DNA of 64,000 nucleotides, taken from NCBI RefSeq assembly GCF_014212315.1, contig NZ_JACKXE010000001.1:3940369-4004368 (forward strand). The letters are read 5' to 3'. A program made the translations under genes and the position numbers. The notes under the pieces are model-generated. The model saw nothing but the letters and a program-made list of their open reading frames with translations. It did no database searches and was not told the DNA's origin. This DNA is from Nocardioides luti. Its GTDB lineage: Bacteria > Actinomycetota > Actinomycetes > Propionibacteriales > Nocardioidaceae. Below, in pieces: positions 8,339 to 15,231 of this stretch. The number at the start of each line of letters is the position of its first letter. The first letter of the stretch is position 1.

Positions 8339-8779
8339 ATGGAGTCCTACCGCGCCCCGATGCGTTCGCGACGCGACGACGTCGAGGCGTCCCTCGCGGT
8401 CGAACGCGCCCTGGCGCTCGGCCTCTGCGGGATCGGCGGGCGCCTCGAGCGGATCCCGCGCGACCTGCGCGACGCGCTCGACCTGACCGCCCGGGAGCAC
8501 GACGAACGGACGGCCCGTCGACTGGAACGGTTCGCCGCCGTGCCCGAGGGCTCCACCGTGTGGACGCGGGACCCGGACGGGCGCTTCGTCGCCGGCACAC
8601 TGAGCGGGCCGTGGCGCTACGACACCGAGCCGGCGGCGTACGCCGCAGACCTCGTCCACGTCCGCGCCTGCGCCTGGGGCGAGCCTCGTGAGGAGCACCG
8701 CACTCCGGCGGCAGTCGTCGCGACGTTTCGCCGGGGTGGACGCAACTTCCAGCGGATCACGGCGCTGGACGTCGTGTGA
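8339..8779 (+). CDS. Hypothetical protein
   Basis: About 146 residues starting with MESYRAPMRSRRDDVEASL; an ATG at 8324 is also possible, and neither has a clear ribosome-binding site. The N-terminal half is helical and rich in Arg/Glu (ALALGLCGIGGRLERIPRDL), and the C-terminal half contains FVAGTLSGPWRYDTEPAAYA and a WG..R patch. I do not recognise a family. No signal peptide or membrane segment is seen, so it is presumably cytoplasmic. It precedes the SRPBCC gene by 45 bases and may share its transcript. Confidence 0.65.
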   Translation: MESYRAPMRSRRDDVEASLAVERALALGLCGIGGRLERIPRDLRDALDLTAREHDERTARRLERFAAVPEGSTVWTRDPDGRFVAGTLSGPWRYDTEPAAYAADLVHVRACAWGEPREEHRTPAAVVATFRRGGRNFQRITALDVV

Positions 8780-8824
8780 CCGCACGAACGGCGTACTTCG
8801 TCGACCGGTGGGCACGGAGATCGC

Positions 8825-9259
8825 ATGAGCACCAACACCCGCGTCATGCATGCCACCCCCGAGCAGGTCTGGGAGGTGCTCGCCGACGGCTGGCTCTACC
8901 CCTTGTGGGTGGTCGGGGCCTCCCGGATGCGCGAGGTCGACGAGGACTGGCCGGCCGTCGGCAGCCGGATCCACCACTCGGTCGGGGCCTGGCCGCTGCT
9001 GATCGACGACCACACCGAGGTCCTCGACGCCACCCCCGGCGCGATGCTGAAGCTCAAGGCCAAGGCGTGGCCGACGGGCGCGGCGGAGGTCACTCTCCAC
9101 CTGCGCGCCCGCGGCGCCGAGACCGAGGTCGTCATCGAGGAGCAGGCCGTCGACGGCCCTGCCGCGCTCCTGCCCAAGCCCCTGCAGGACCCCCCGCTGC
9201 GCTGGCGCAATGTCGAGGCGCTGCGGCGCCTCGCCTACGTGTGCGAGCGCCGGCCTTGA
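8825..9259 (+). CDS. SRPBCC-superfamily protein
   Basis: The 144-residue protein starts at ATG 8825 with GGAG a few bases upstream. The opening TRVMHATPEQVWEVLADGW is the characteristic first strand and helix of START/Bet v1-type (polyketide cyclase/dehydrase-like) domains, followed by WPAVGSRIHHSVGAWPLL and alternating strands. These small proteins bind hydrophobic ligands in a central cavity. The gene ends 22 bases before the phytoene-dehydrogenase-like gene, suggesting a shared transcript and perhaps a related lipid or polyketide substrate, which is inference from position only. Confidence 0.85.
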   Translation: MSTNTRVMHATPEQVWEVLADGWLYPLWVVGASRMREVDEDWPAVGSRIHHSVGAWPLLIDDHTEVLDATPGAMLKLKAKAWPTGAAEVTLHLRARGAETEVVIEEQAVDGPAALLPKPLQDPPLRWRNVEALRRLAYVCERRP

Positions 9260-9281
9260 GGGCACCGGTGAGACTGGCGCC

Positions 9282-10883
9282 ATGACCACCCGCTCGTACG
9301 ACGTCGTGGTGATCGGGGCCGGACCCAACGGCCTGGTCGCGGCCAACCACCTGGCCGACGCCGGCTGGTCGGTGCTGGTGCTCGAGGCCCAGCCCGACGT
9401 CGGCGGCGCGGTGCGCAGCGCCCGCGACGTCGACCCCGACTTCGTGCACGACACCTTCAGCGCGTTCTACCCGCTGTCGGCCGCCTCGCCGTTCCTGCGG
9501 GCCATGCGGCTCGAGGAGCACGGTCTCACCTGGGCGCACGCACCGGCCGTCCTCGGCCACCCGACGCCGGACGGCGGCTGGGCGCTGCTGCACCGCGACC
9601 GCGCGGTGACCGCAGCCGGCTTCGACGCCGCGCACCCGGGGGACGGCGAGGCCTGGCTGGCCCTGTGCGCCGAGTGGGACCGGATCGGCCCCGCGCTGGT
9701 CGGGGGACTGCTCACGCCGTTCCCCCCGGTGCGTGCGGGCCTGCGCGGGCTCGCGGCGCTGCCGTCGGTCGGCGGGCTGTCGTTCGTCCGCACCCTGCTC
9801 ACCCCGGCTGCCGAGCTCGGCCGCTCCCGCTTCGGCGGTGTCGGACCGGCGCTGCTGCTGGCCGGCAACGCCGGGCACGCGGACATCCCGCTCGACGCCA
9901 CCGGCTCCGGCCTGATGGGCCTGCTGATGACGATGCTCGGCCAGACCGTCGGCTTCCCGGTGCCGGTCGGGGGCGCCGGCCGGCTCACCGAGGCGCTCGC
10001 GTCCCGGCTGCGCTCGCTCGGCGGGGAGGTCGAGTGCTCGACCCCGGTGACCCGGGTCGACGTCGAGGGCGGGCGCGCCACCGGTGTCCGCACGGCCGAC
10101 GGCGAGCGCATCACGGCGAGGCGGGCGGTCGTGGCCGACGTGGTCGCGCCGAGGTTGTACGGCGGGCTGGTGCCGACCGAGGACCTGCCCGCACGCGTCG
10201 TCAAGGGGATGCGGGCCTTCCAGCTCGACCCCTCGACGGTCAAGGTCGACTGGGCGCTGGACGGGCCGGTGCCGTGGGCCTCGGAGCCGGCGTACGCGCC
10301 CGGCACGGTGCACGTCGGCGACTCCGTGGAGAAGATGTCCGAGGCCTTCAGCCAGGTCGCCGCACGCGCGGTGCCGGCGGAGCCGATGCTGCTCGCCGGC
10401 CAGATGACCACCACGGACCCCACCCGCTCGCCCGCGGGCACGGAGTCCTTCTGGGCCTACACGCACGTCCCGCAGGACGTCCGCACGGACGCCGGGGAGG
10501 GCGGCATCCGGGGCGTCTGGGACCGCGACGACTGCGAGCGCTTCGCCGACCGGATGCAGGCGCGGCTCGAGCGGCTGGCCCCGGGCTTCGGTTCACGGGT
10601 CCGGACCCGGCGGGTGCTCGGCCCGCGCGAGCTCGAGGCCCGCAACGCCAACCTCGTCGGCGGCTCGATCGGCGGTGGGACGGCCCAGCTGCACCAGGAG
10701 CTGGTGTTCCGCCCGGTGCCCGGGCTGGGGCGCGCCGAGACCGGCATCGCCGGGCTCTACCTCGGGTCGTCGTCCGCGCACCCCGGCGGCGGCGTGCACG
10801 GGGCCCCGGGGATGAACGCCGCCCGCGCCGCGCTCGCGCACGCCCGGCTGGCGCGGCTGAACCCTCAGACCTGGCGGCGGTAG
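9282..10883 (+). CDS. Phytoene-dehydrogenase-like NAD(P)/FAD-dependent oxidoreductase
   Basis: The 533-residue protein opens with the dinucleotide-binding motif VVVIGAGPNGLVAANHL (residues 8-24) and an acidic end to strand 2 (VLEAQPDVGG), typical of the CrtI/amine-oxidase-like flavoproteins. The C-terminal HPGGGVHGAPGMNAA segment is the second FAD-contacting motif of this group. The length matches CrtI-like proteins (about 500-550). No crtB, crtE or other carotenoid genes are near, so a role in carotenoid desaturation is not supported; many actinobacterial homologues have unknown substrates. Its last 19 bases overlap the end of the convergent acetyltransferase gene. Confidence 0.87.
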   Translation: MTTRSYDVVVIGAGPNGLVAANHLADAGWSVLVLEAQPDVGGAVRSARDVDPDFVHDTFSAFYPLSAASPFLRAMRLEEHGLTWAHAPAVLGHPTPDGGWALLHRDRAVTAAGFDAAHPGDGEAWLALCAEWDRIGPALVGGLLTPFPPVRAGLRGLAALPSVGGLSFVRTLLTPAAELGRSRFGGVGPALLLAGNAGHADIPLDATGSGLMGLLMTMLGQTVGFPVPVGGAGRLTEALASRLRSLGGEVECSTPVTRVDVEGGRATGVRTADGERITARRAVVADVVAPRLYGGLVPTEDLPARVVKGMRAFQLDPSTVKVDWALDGPVPWASEPAYAPGTVHVGDSVEKMSEAFSQVAARAVPAEPMLLAGQMTTTDPTRSPAGTESFWAYTHVPQDVRTDAGEGGIRGVWDRDDCERFADRMQARLERLAPGFGSRVRTRRVLGPRELEARNANLVGGSIGGGTAQLHQELVFRPVPGLGRAETGIAGLYLGSSSAHPGGGVHGAPGMNAARAALAHARLARLNPQTWRR

Positions 10884-11860
10884 CCCACGTGCGTCGCGAT
10901 CACCCGGCAGCCCAGCCGCTCGTTGACCGCGATCATGTGGTGGTTGTCGGTGGCGTTCCAGGTGTCGGTCGCGCCGACCTCGGGCCGCTCGGCGGCCAGC
11001 AAGCGGAGCATCTCGCACTTCATCAGCAGGCCGAGCCGGTGCCCGCGGTGCGCCCGCACGACGGTCGTGTCCTCCTGGAAGGCCACGGCGGGGGCGAACT
11101 CGTCGACGCACAGCAGCGACATCCCGGCCCACGCGCCGGTGGCGGTGTGGCGCGCCAGCACGCGGTACGTCGTCTGGTGGCGGCGCACCATCGAGGCGTC
11201 GTACGTCCGGACCCGCTCGGCGTCCCAGACGTCCGGCTCCATGCCCTCGTCGGCGGGCGCGTCGTTGATCGCCTCGTGCAGCGCGACGAGGTCCGGCACC
11301 ATCGCCTCGTCGGCCGGCCCGACGACCCGCACGAGCTCGTAGCCCGCCGCCGCTGTCGCGGCCTCGGCGTACACCGCTTCCCAGCGGGACGGGTCGTCGT
11401 GCAGGTCGAGACGGCGTACGGCGTAGGGGTGCTGCCCGGCGGTGGTGAAGCCCTGCGCCTCGAGGAAGCCGGTGCCGTCGGTGCCCTGCCAGGCGCCGGT
11501 CGTCAGCTGGGTGCGGCCGTGCTCGCGCGCGAAGGCGGTCATCCGCTCCAGCAGCGCGGCGCCCACGCCGGTCCGGCGGTGCGCGGGCGTCACGATCGCG
11601 CGCAGCGACGCGAGGTCGCGGTTGTCGAGGAACGGCAGCTCGACCAGGCCCCAGCCCACCGGTGCGTCGAGCGTGCCGGCGACCCAGACCGCGTCCACCG
11701 GCCGACCGTTGTTGCCGTGCTGCAGGGAGAACATCCGCGAGGGTCCCGACTGCACGGGGAGCTCGAGGCCGGCGTGCTCGTGCGAGGCCCGGTCGACGGC
11801 CACCATCCGCTCGGCGAGGTCGAGCTCGAGGTCGCGGGGGTCGAGCAGCTGGAGGTCCAC
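10865..11860 (-). CDS. Two-domain GNAT acetyltransferase
   Basis: The 331-residue protein contains two GNAT modules. The first has VTPAHRRTGVGAALLERMTA at its acetyl-CoA pyrophosphate loop (about residues 95-115), and the second has VVRAHRGHRLGLLMKCEML (about residues 270-290). I prefer GTG 11860 (MDLQLLDPRDLE) because it aligns with the start of the paralogue at 45868; GTG 11896 would add 12 residues. Such fused GNATs resemble mycothiol synthase in architecture, but the sequence does not let me assign that. It is divergent from the leuA leader, so its promoter and the leu promoter share a short region. Confidence 0.8.
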   Translation of the reverse strand: MDLQLLDPRDLELDLAERMVAVDRASHEHAGLELPVQSGPSRMFSLQHGNNGRPVDAVWVAGTLDAPVGWGLVELPFLDNRDLASLRAIVTPAHRRTGVGAALLERMTAFAREHGRTQLTTGAWQGTDGTGFLEAQGFTTAGQHPYAVRRLDLHDDPSRWEAVYAEAATAAAGYELVRVVGPADEAMVPDLVALHEAINDAPADEGMEPDVWDAERVRTYDASMVRRHQTTYRVLARHTATGAWAGMSLLCVDEFAPAVAFQEDTTVVRAHRGHRLGLLMKCEMLRLLAAERPEVGATDTWNATDNHHMIAVNERLGCRVIATHVGYRRQV

Positions 11861-11927
11861 GGGCGCAGTCTCGCTTCCCGAACGCCGCGGGGCCACCTGA
11901 TTCCGTGCGCGCTACAGTGGCGAGGTC

Positions 11928-11969
11928 ATGATGCGCCAGCTGCTTCTTCGCTGCCGCAGCGAGGTCTGA
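11928..11969 (+). CDS. leuA leader peptide
   Basis: ATG 11928 opens a 13-codon frame encoding MMRQLLLRCRSEV and ending at TGA 11967-11969. It contains three consecutive Leu codons, two of them CTT, which is rare in this GC-rich genome. Short Leu-rich peptides ahead of leuA act as sensors in attenuation: a ribosome stalled at scarce leucyl-tRNA prevents the terminator from forming. The peptide is too short to have another function. The hairpin that starts inside its last codons supports this reading. Confidence 0.8.
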   Translation: MMRQLLLRCRSEV

Positions 11970-11995
11970 GCCAGAGCCGGACCACCTCGCTGCGG
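11954..11995 (+). promoter_or_regulatory. leuA attenuator hairpin
   Basis: CCGCAGCGAGGT (11954-11965) pairs perfectly with ACCTCGCTGCGG (11984-11995), a 12-bp GC-rich stem with an 18-base loop. The left arm overlaps the last codons of the leader peptide, so translation to the stop would mask it and Leu starvation would leave it in a different conformation. The leuA start is 47 bases further on. No long T-run follows, as is common in actinobacteria. Confidence 0.65.
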
Positions 11996-12042
11996 AGTGC
12001 TCGCGTGCGACCGGCCACCAGCACCGACCAGTCGAGGACCCC

Positions 12043-13761
12043 ATGACCATCCCCACGCAGAAGCCCAGCGGCATGCCGGTCGAGCGCTACCACGCGTTCC
12101 CCCCGATCGACCTGCCCGACCGCACCTGGCCCAGCGCCACCATCACCCAGGCGCCGCGGTGGCTCTCCACCGACCTGCGCGACGGCAACCAGGCCCTCAT
12201 CGACCCGATGACGCCGGCCCGCAAGATGAAGATGTTCGACCTGCTCGTGGCCATGGGCTACAAGGAGATCGAGGTCGGCTTCCCGTCGGCCAGCGAGACC
12301 GACTTCTCGTTCGTGCGCCAGCTCATCGAGCAGGACCGGATCCCCGACGACGTCACGATCTCGGTGCTGACGCAGGCCCGCGAGGACCTGATCGAGCGCA
12401 GCGTGCAGTCGCTCGTCGGCGTACCCCGCGCCAACATCCACCTCTACAACGCGCTCGCGCCGCTGTTCCGCCGCGTGGTCTTCCACGCCGGCAAGGACGA
12501 GATCAAGGACATCGCGGTCCGCGGCACCGAGCTGGTCATGAAGTACGGCGAGAACCACCTCGACATGACCGTGATCGGCTACGAGTACAGCCCCGAGATC
12601 TTCACCTCGACCGAGCTGCCGTTCAGCCTCGAGGTCTGCGAGGCCGTCTCCGACGTGTGGCAGCCGGAGGACGGTCGCGAGATCATCCTCAACCTGCCGG
12701 CCACGGTCGAGTCCGCGACGCCCAACGTCTACGCCGACCAGATCGAGTGGTTCTCCCGCCAGCTCACCCGGCGCGAGAGCACCGTCATCTCGCTGCACCC
12801 GCACAACGACCGCGGCACCGCCGTCGCCGCCACCGAGCTGGCCATGATGGCCGGTGCCGACCGCGTCGAGGGCTGCCTCTTCGGCCACGGCGAGCGCACC
12901 GGCAACGTCTGCCTGGTGACCCTCGGCATGAACCTCTTCAGCCAGGGCGTCGACCCGATGATCGACTTCTCCCTGGGCGGGCAGGGGATCGACGAGATCC
13001 GCCGCACGGTGGAGTACTGCACGCAGCTGCCGGTCCACCCGCGCCACCCCTACGCGGGCGACCTCGTCTACACGGCCTTCTCCGGCTCCCACCAGGACGC
13101 CATCAAGAAGGGCCTCGAGGACCTGGAGCGCCAGGCCGCGGAGCAGGGCGTGCCGGTCGGGCAGCTGCCGTGGGAGGCGCCGTACCTCCCCATCGACCCG
13201 AAGGACGTCGGCCGCTCCTACGAGGCGGTCATCCGCGTCAACAGCCAGTCCGGCAAGGGCGGCGTGGCCTACATCCTCAAGGCCGAGCACAAGCTGGACC
13301 TGCCGCGCCGCGCGCAGATCGAGTTCAGCCGGGTCGTGCAGGAGCGCACCGACGCCGACGGCGGCGAGATGTCGCCGGAGACGATCTGGGACGTGTTCTC
13401 CTCGGAGTACCTCCACCGCGAGGCACCCCTCAAGCTCGACTCGGTGCACACCTCGTCGGCCGCGGGGGAGAAGGACGCGCTCACGACGCAGGTGTACGTC
13501 GACGGCGAGCTCACCACGCTCGAGGGCACCGGCAACGGCCCGATCGCGGCCTTCGTCAACGCGATCAACGAGCTGCCGAACGAGTTCGACGTGCGGGTCC
13601 TCGACTACGCCGAGCACGCCCTGTCGTCCGGCGGCGACGCCATCGCGGCGGCGTACGTCGAGTGCGCCGTCGGCGACCAGATCCTCTGGGGCGTCGGCCT
13701 CGACGCCAACATCGTGACCGCGTCGCTCAAGGCGGTCATCTCGGCGGTCAACCGCGCGTAG
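12043..13761 (+). CDS. leuA: 2-isopropylmalate synthase
   Basis: The 572-residue protein catalyses the first committed step of leucine synthesis, condensing acetyl-CoA with 2-oxoisovalerate. The LRDGNQ motif (residues 45-50) holds the metal-binding Asp and catalytic Arg; LHPHNDRG (251-258) gives two metal-binding His residues. LeuA type 2 of actinobacteria is about 570-600 residues, which fits. The C-terminal 130 residues form the regulatory domain where leucine binds (GEKDALTTQVYVDGE onward). Start ATG 12043 lies behind a leader peptide and hairpin that suggest attenuation by leucine. A very strong hairpin follows the stop. Confidence 0.97.
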   Translation: MTIPTQKPSGMPVERYHAFPPIDLPDRTWPSATITQAPRWLSTDLRDGNQALIDPMTPARKMKMFDLLVAMGYKEIEVGFPSASETDFSFVRQLIEQDRIPDDVTISVLTQAREDLIERSVQSLVGVPRANIHLYNALAPLFRRVVFHAGKDEIKDIAVRGTELVMKYGENHLDMTVIGYEYSPEIFTSTELPFSLEVCEAVSDVWQPEDGREIILNLPATVESATPNVYADQIEWFSRQLTRRESTVISLHPHNDRGTAVAATELAMMAGADRVEGCLFGHGERTGNVCLVTLGMNLFSQGVDPMIDFSLGGQGIDEIRRTVEYCTQLPVHPRHPYAGDLVYTAFSGSHQDAIKKGLEDLERQAAEQGVPVGQLPWEAPYLPIDPKDVGRSYEAVIRVNSQSGKGGVAYILKAEHKLDLPRRAQIEFSRVVQERTDADGGEMSPETIWDVFSSEYLHREAPLKLDSVHTSSAAGEKDALTTQVYVDGELTTLEGTGNGPIAAFVNAINELPNEFDVRVLDYAEHALSSGGDAIAAAYVECAVGDQILWGVGLDANIVTASLKAVISAVNRA

Positions 13762-13777
13762 CAGCGCCGCTCGGCCC

Positions 13778-13826
13778 CGACGAAGGAGGATCTCCGGCAC
13801 CTGGTGCCGGAGATCCTCCTTCGTCG
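13778..13826 (+). terminator. Strong hairpin after leuA
   Basis: A perfect 23-bp stem (CGACGAAGGAGGATCTCCGG and three more bases) encloses the three-base loop CTG at 13801-13803. It starts 17 bases after the leuA stop and ends 18 bases before the next start. No T-run follows, but the stem is stable enough for a GC-rich intrinsic terminator. Because it is symmetric it would act in both directions. Confidence 0.75.
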
Positions 13827-13843
13827 CGTCCTAGAGTGCACCG

Positions 13844-14461
13844 GTGCCGACCGATTCCCGCGCGAGGAAGCATCCGACCGCCGTCTTCTACGGCGACTCC
13901 ATCGTCACGGGCTGGCGGGGTACGACGACACCGACCGCCCGGTGGACTGGGCTCGTCTGCGCCGAGCTGGGCTGGCGCGGCGTCGACCTCGCCGTCGACG
14001 GCATGGGGTGGTTCCGCAGGCGAGGTCCGCGCGACACCGCCGGCGAGCTGACCCCCTCGGCGACGGACACGACTCTCCTGGACGCCGCTATCCACCTGGC
14101 CCCGGACGTCGTCGTCACCTGCCTGGCCGCGAACGACGCCGGCTTCGTCGACCACCACGCGGACGAGATCCGCGCCAGCATGCGCCGCGACCTCATCCGG
14201 CTGCGCAACGAGCTCCCGGGCGTGCCCGTCGTGGTGACGGCGTACGTTCCTGCCCGCGCGACATCGCAACGACTCACGACGGTCCTCGACTGGCTCGTCG
14301 CCACGGCGAAGGAGCTGGGTCTGGTCCACGCCGAGGACTCCGCGCACGCCGTCGGCGACGACCCGGACCTGCTGTGCGACGACGGGATCCATCCCAACGA
14401 CGCCGGTCACGCGGCGCTCGCGGCCAGCGTCCTGCCGACTCTTCGACGCCTCGTCCTCTGA
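13844..14461 (+). CDS. SGNH/GDSL-family hydrolase
   Basis: The 205-residue protein starts at GTG 13844. It has the SGNH blocks: FYGDSIVTGW near residue 15 with the nucleophilic Ser, a Gly-bearing block I to II segment (DGMGWF), the LAANDAGF block with the oxyanion Asn, and DDGIHPNDAGHAAL with the catalytic Asp-x-x-His near the C-terminus. No signal peptide is visible, so it is probably a cytoplasmic esterase or lipase. The length is normal for single-domain SGNH enzymes. The substrate is unknown. The gene sits between the leuA terminator and an extended palindrome. Confidence 0.87.
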   Translation: MPTDSRARKHPTAVFYGDSIVTGWRGTTTPTARWTGLVCAELGWRGVDLAVDGMGWFRRRGPRDTAGELTPSATDTTLLDAAIHLAPDVVVTCLAANDAGFVDHHADEIRASMRRDLIRLRNELPGVPVVVTAYVPARATSQRLTTVLDWLVATAKELGLVHAEDSAHAVGDDPDLLCDDGIHPNDAGHAALAASVLPTLRRLVL

Positions 14462-14496
14462 CGCATGGCGGCAGAGGCTCGGCTCGCGGGCCTCTG

Positions 14497-14582
14497 CTTC
14501 ATCACGGGATGCAGGCGGAGTCCTGCTTCCCATGGCGAATTCACCGTGGGAGGCACTGCTTCACCTGCATCCCGTGATGAAG
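14497..14582. repeat. 86-bp imperfect palindrome centred on GAATTC
   Basis: The two 43-base arms match at about 35 positions. The outer 19 bases (CTTCATCACGGGATGCAGG and its complement at 14564-14582) are perfect, and the centre is GAATTC at 14537-14542. Small GC-rich inverted repeats flank it on both sides (14474-14495 and 14582-14597). It lies between two convergent genes, where it could terminate both transcripts, extrude as a cruciform, or be a small mobile palindromic element. Confidence 0.85.
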
Positions 14583-14597
14583 CGAGCGTCGCTCGCC

Positions 14598-15134
14598 TCA
14601 GGCGTCCTCGGGCGGCTCGGTGGGGGCGACGACGGTCGGGCCGGAGCCGTCGCCGAAGCACAGCGCGCCGCCGTACGCCGTCCCGGACCCGGGCCGCACG
14701 AAGGTGACGCACGTGGTGCTGACCGAGGAGCCCTCGGCGCCGCTGGGGCCGAAGCCGGGTACGTCGACGTGCTCGCGCACCACCATCACCGCGCGCCCCT
14801 CGACACCGGCGTCACCCCCGGTCACGTCGGCCCGGCAGAGGAACGGGGCGTCGCCACCGTAGCCCGCCATCGTGCCGCGCTCGCGCGCCCGGTCCAGGTC
14901 GCGCGCGACGGGCCGGCCGACGGCGGTGACGACCACGCCCGCGCGGGAGCGGAGCAGGTCGGTGAAGCCCTCGGGGAGGTCGACCGCGGCGGCGGGGTCG
15001 GTCAGGGTCCGGCACGGTCCGGAAGCGGCGGCGGCCGGGCCCGCGGACGGCCCGACGGGGCGGTGGTCCATGCCCGCCCACGCGGTCGCGGCGAGGGCCA
15101 CGGCACCCAGCGCGACGAGCGGTCGGACCAGCAT
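14598..15134 (-). CDS. Secreted or membrane-anchored hypothetical protein
   Basis: The 178-residue protein starts at ATG 15134 and opens with a hydrophobic segment (LVALGAVALAATAWAG) that acts as a signal peptide or N-terminal anchor. The exported part has four Cys residues (PCRTL, LCRAD, TTCVTF, ALCFG) that could form two disulfides. I do not recognise a family. It is convergent with the SGNH hydrolase and divergent from the secreted acylase gene, with 97 bases between the two starts. Confidence 0.7.
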   Translation of the reverse strand: MLVRPLVALGAVALAATAWAGMDHRPVGPSAGPAAAASGPCRTLTDPAAAVDLPEGFTDLLRSRAGVVVTAVGRPVARDLDRARERGTMAGYGGDAPFLCRADVTGGDAGVEGRAVMVVREHVDVPGFGPSGAEGSSVSTTCVTFVRPGSGTAYGGALCFGDGSGPTVVAPTEPPEDA

Positions 15135-15231
15135 GGGACGAGTCTGCCCGACACGGGGTTAACGGGTCGTAACCTCGCGGCCCCCGGGGTCGTTGTGCAC
15201 GAGGTCACACCCCCCAGCACCAGGAGCCCCG

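Noticed and set aside
9282..10883. Carotenoid biosynthesis cluster
   Set aside because: Only one CrtI-like gene is present. No phytoene synthase, geranylgeranyl synthase or cyclase lies nearby.
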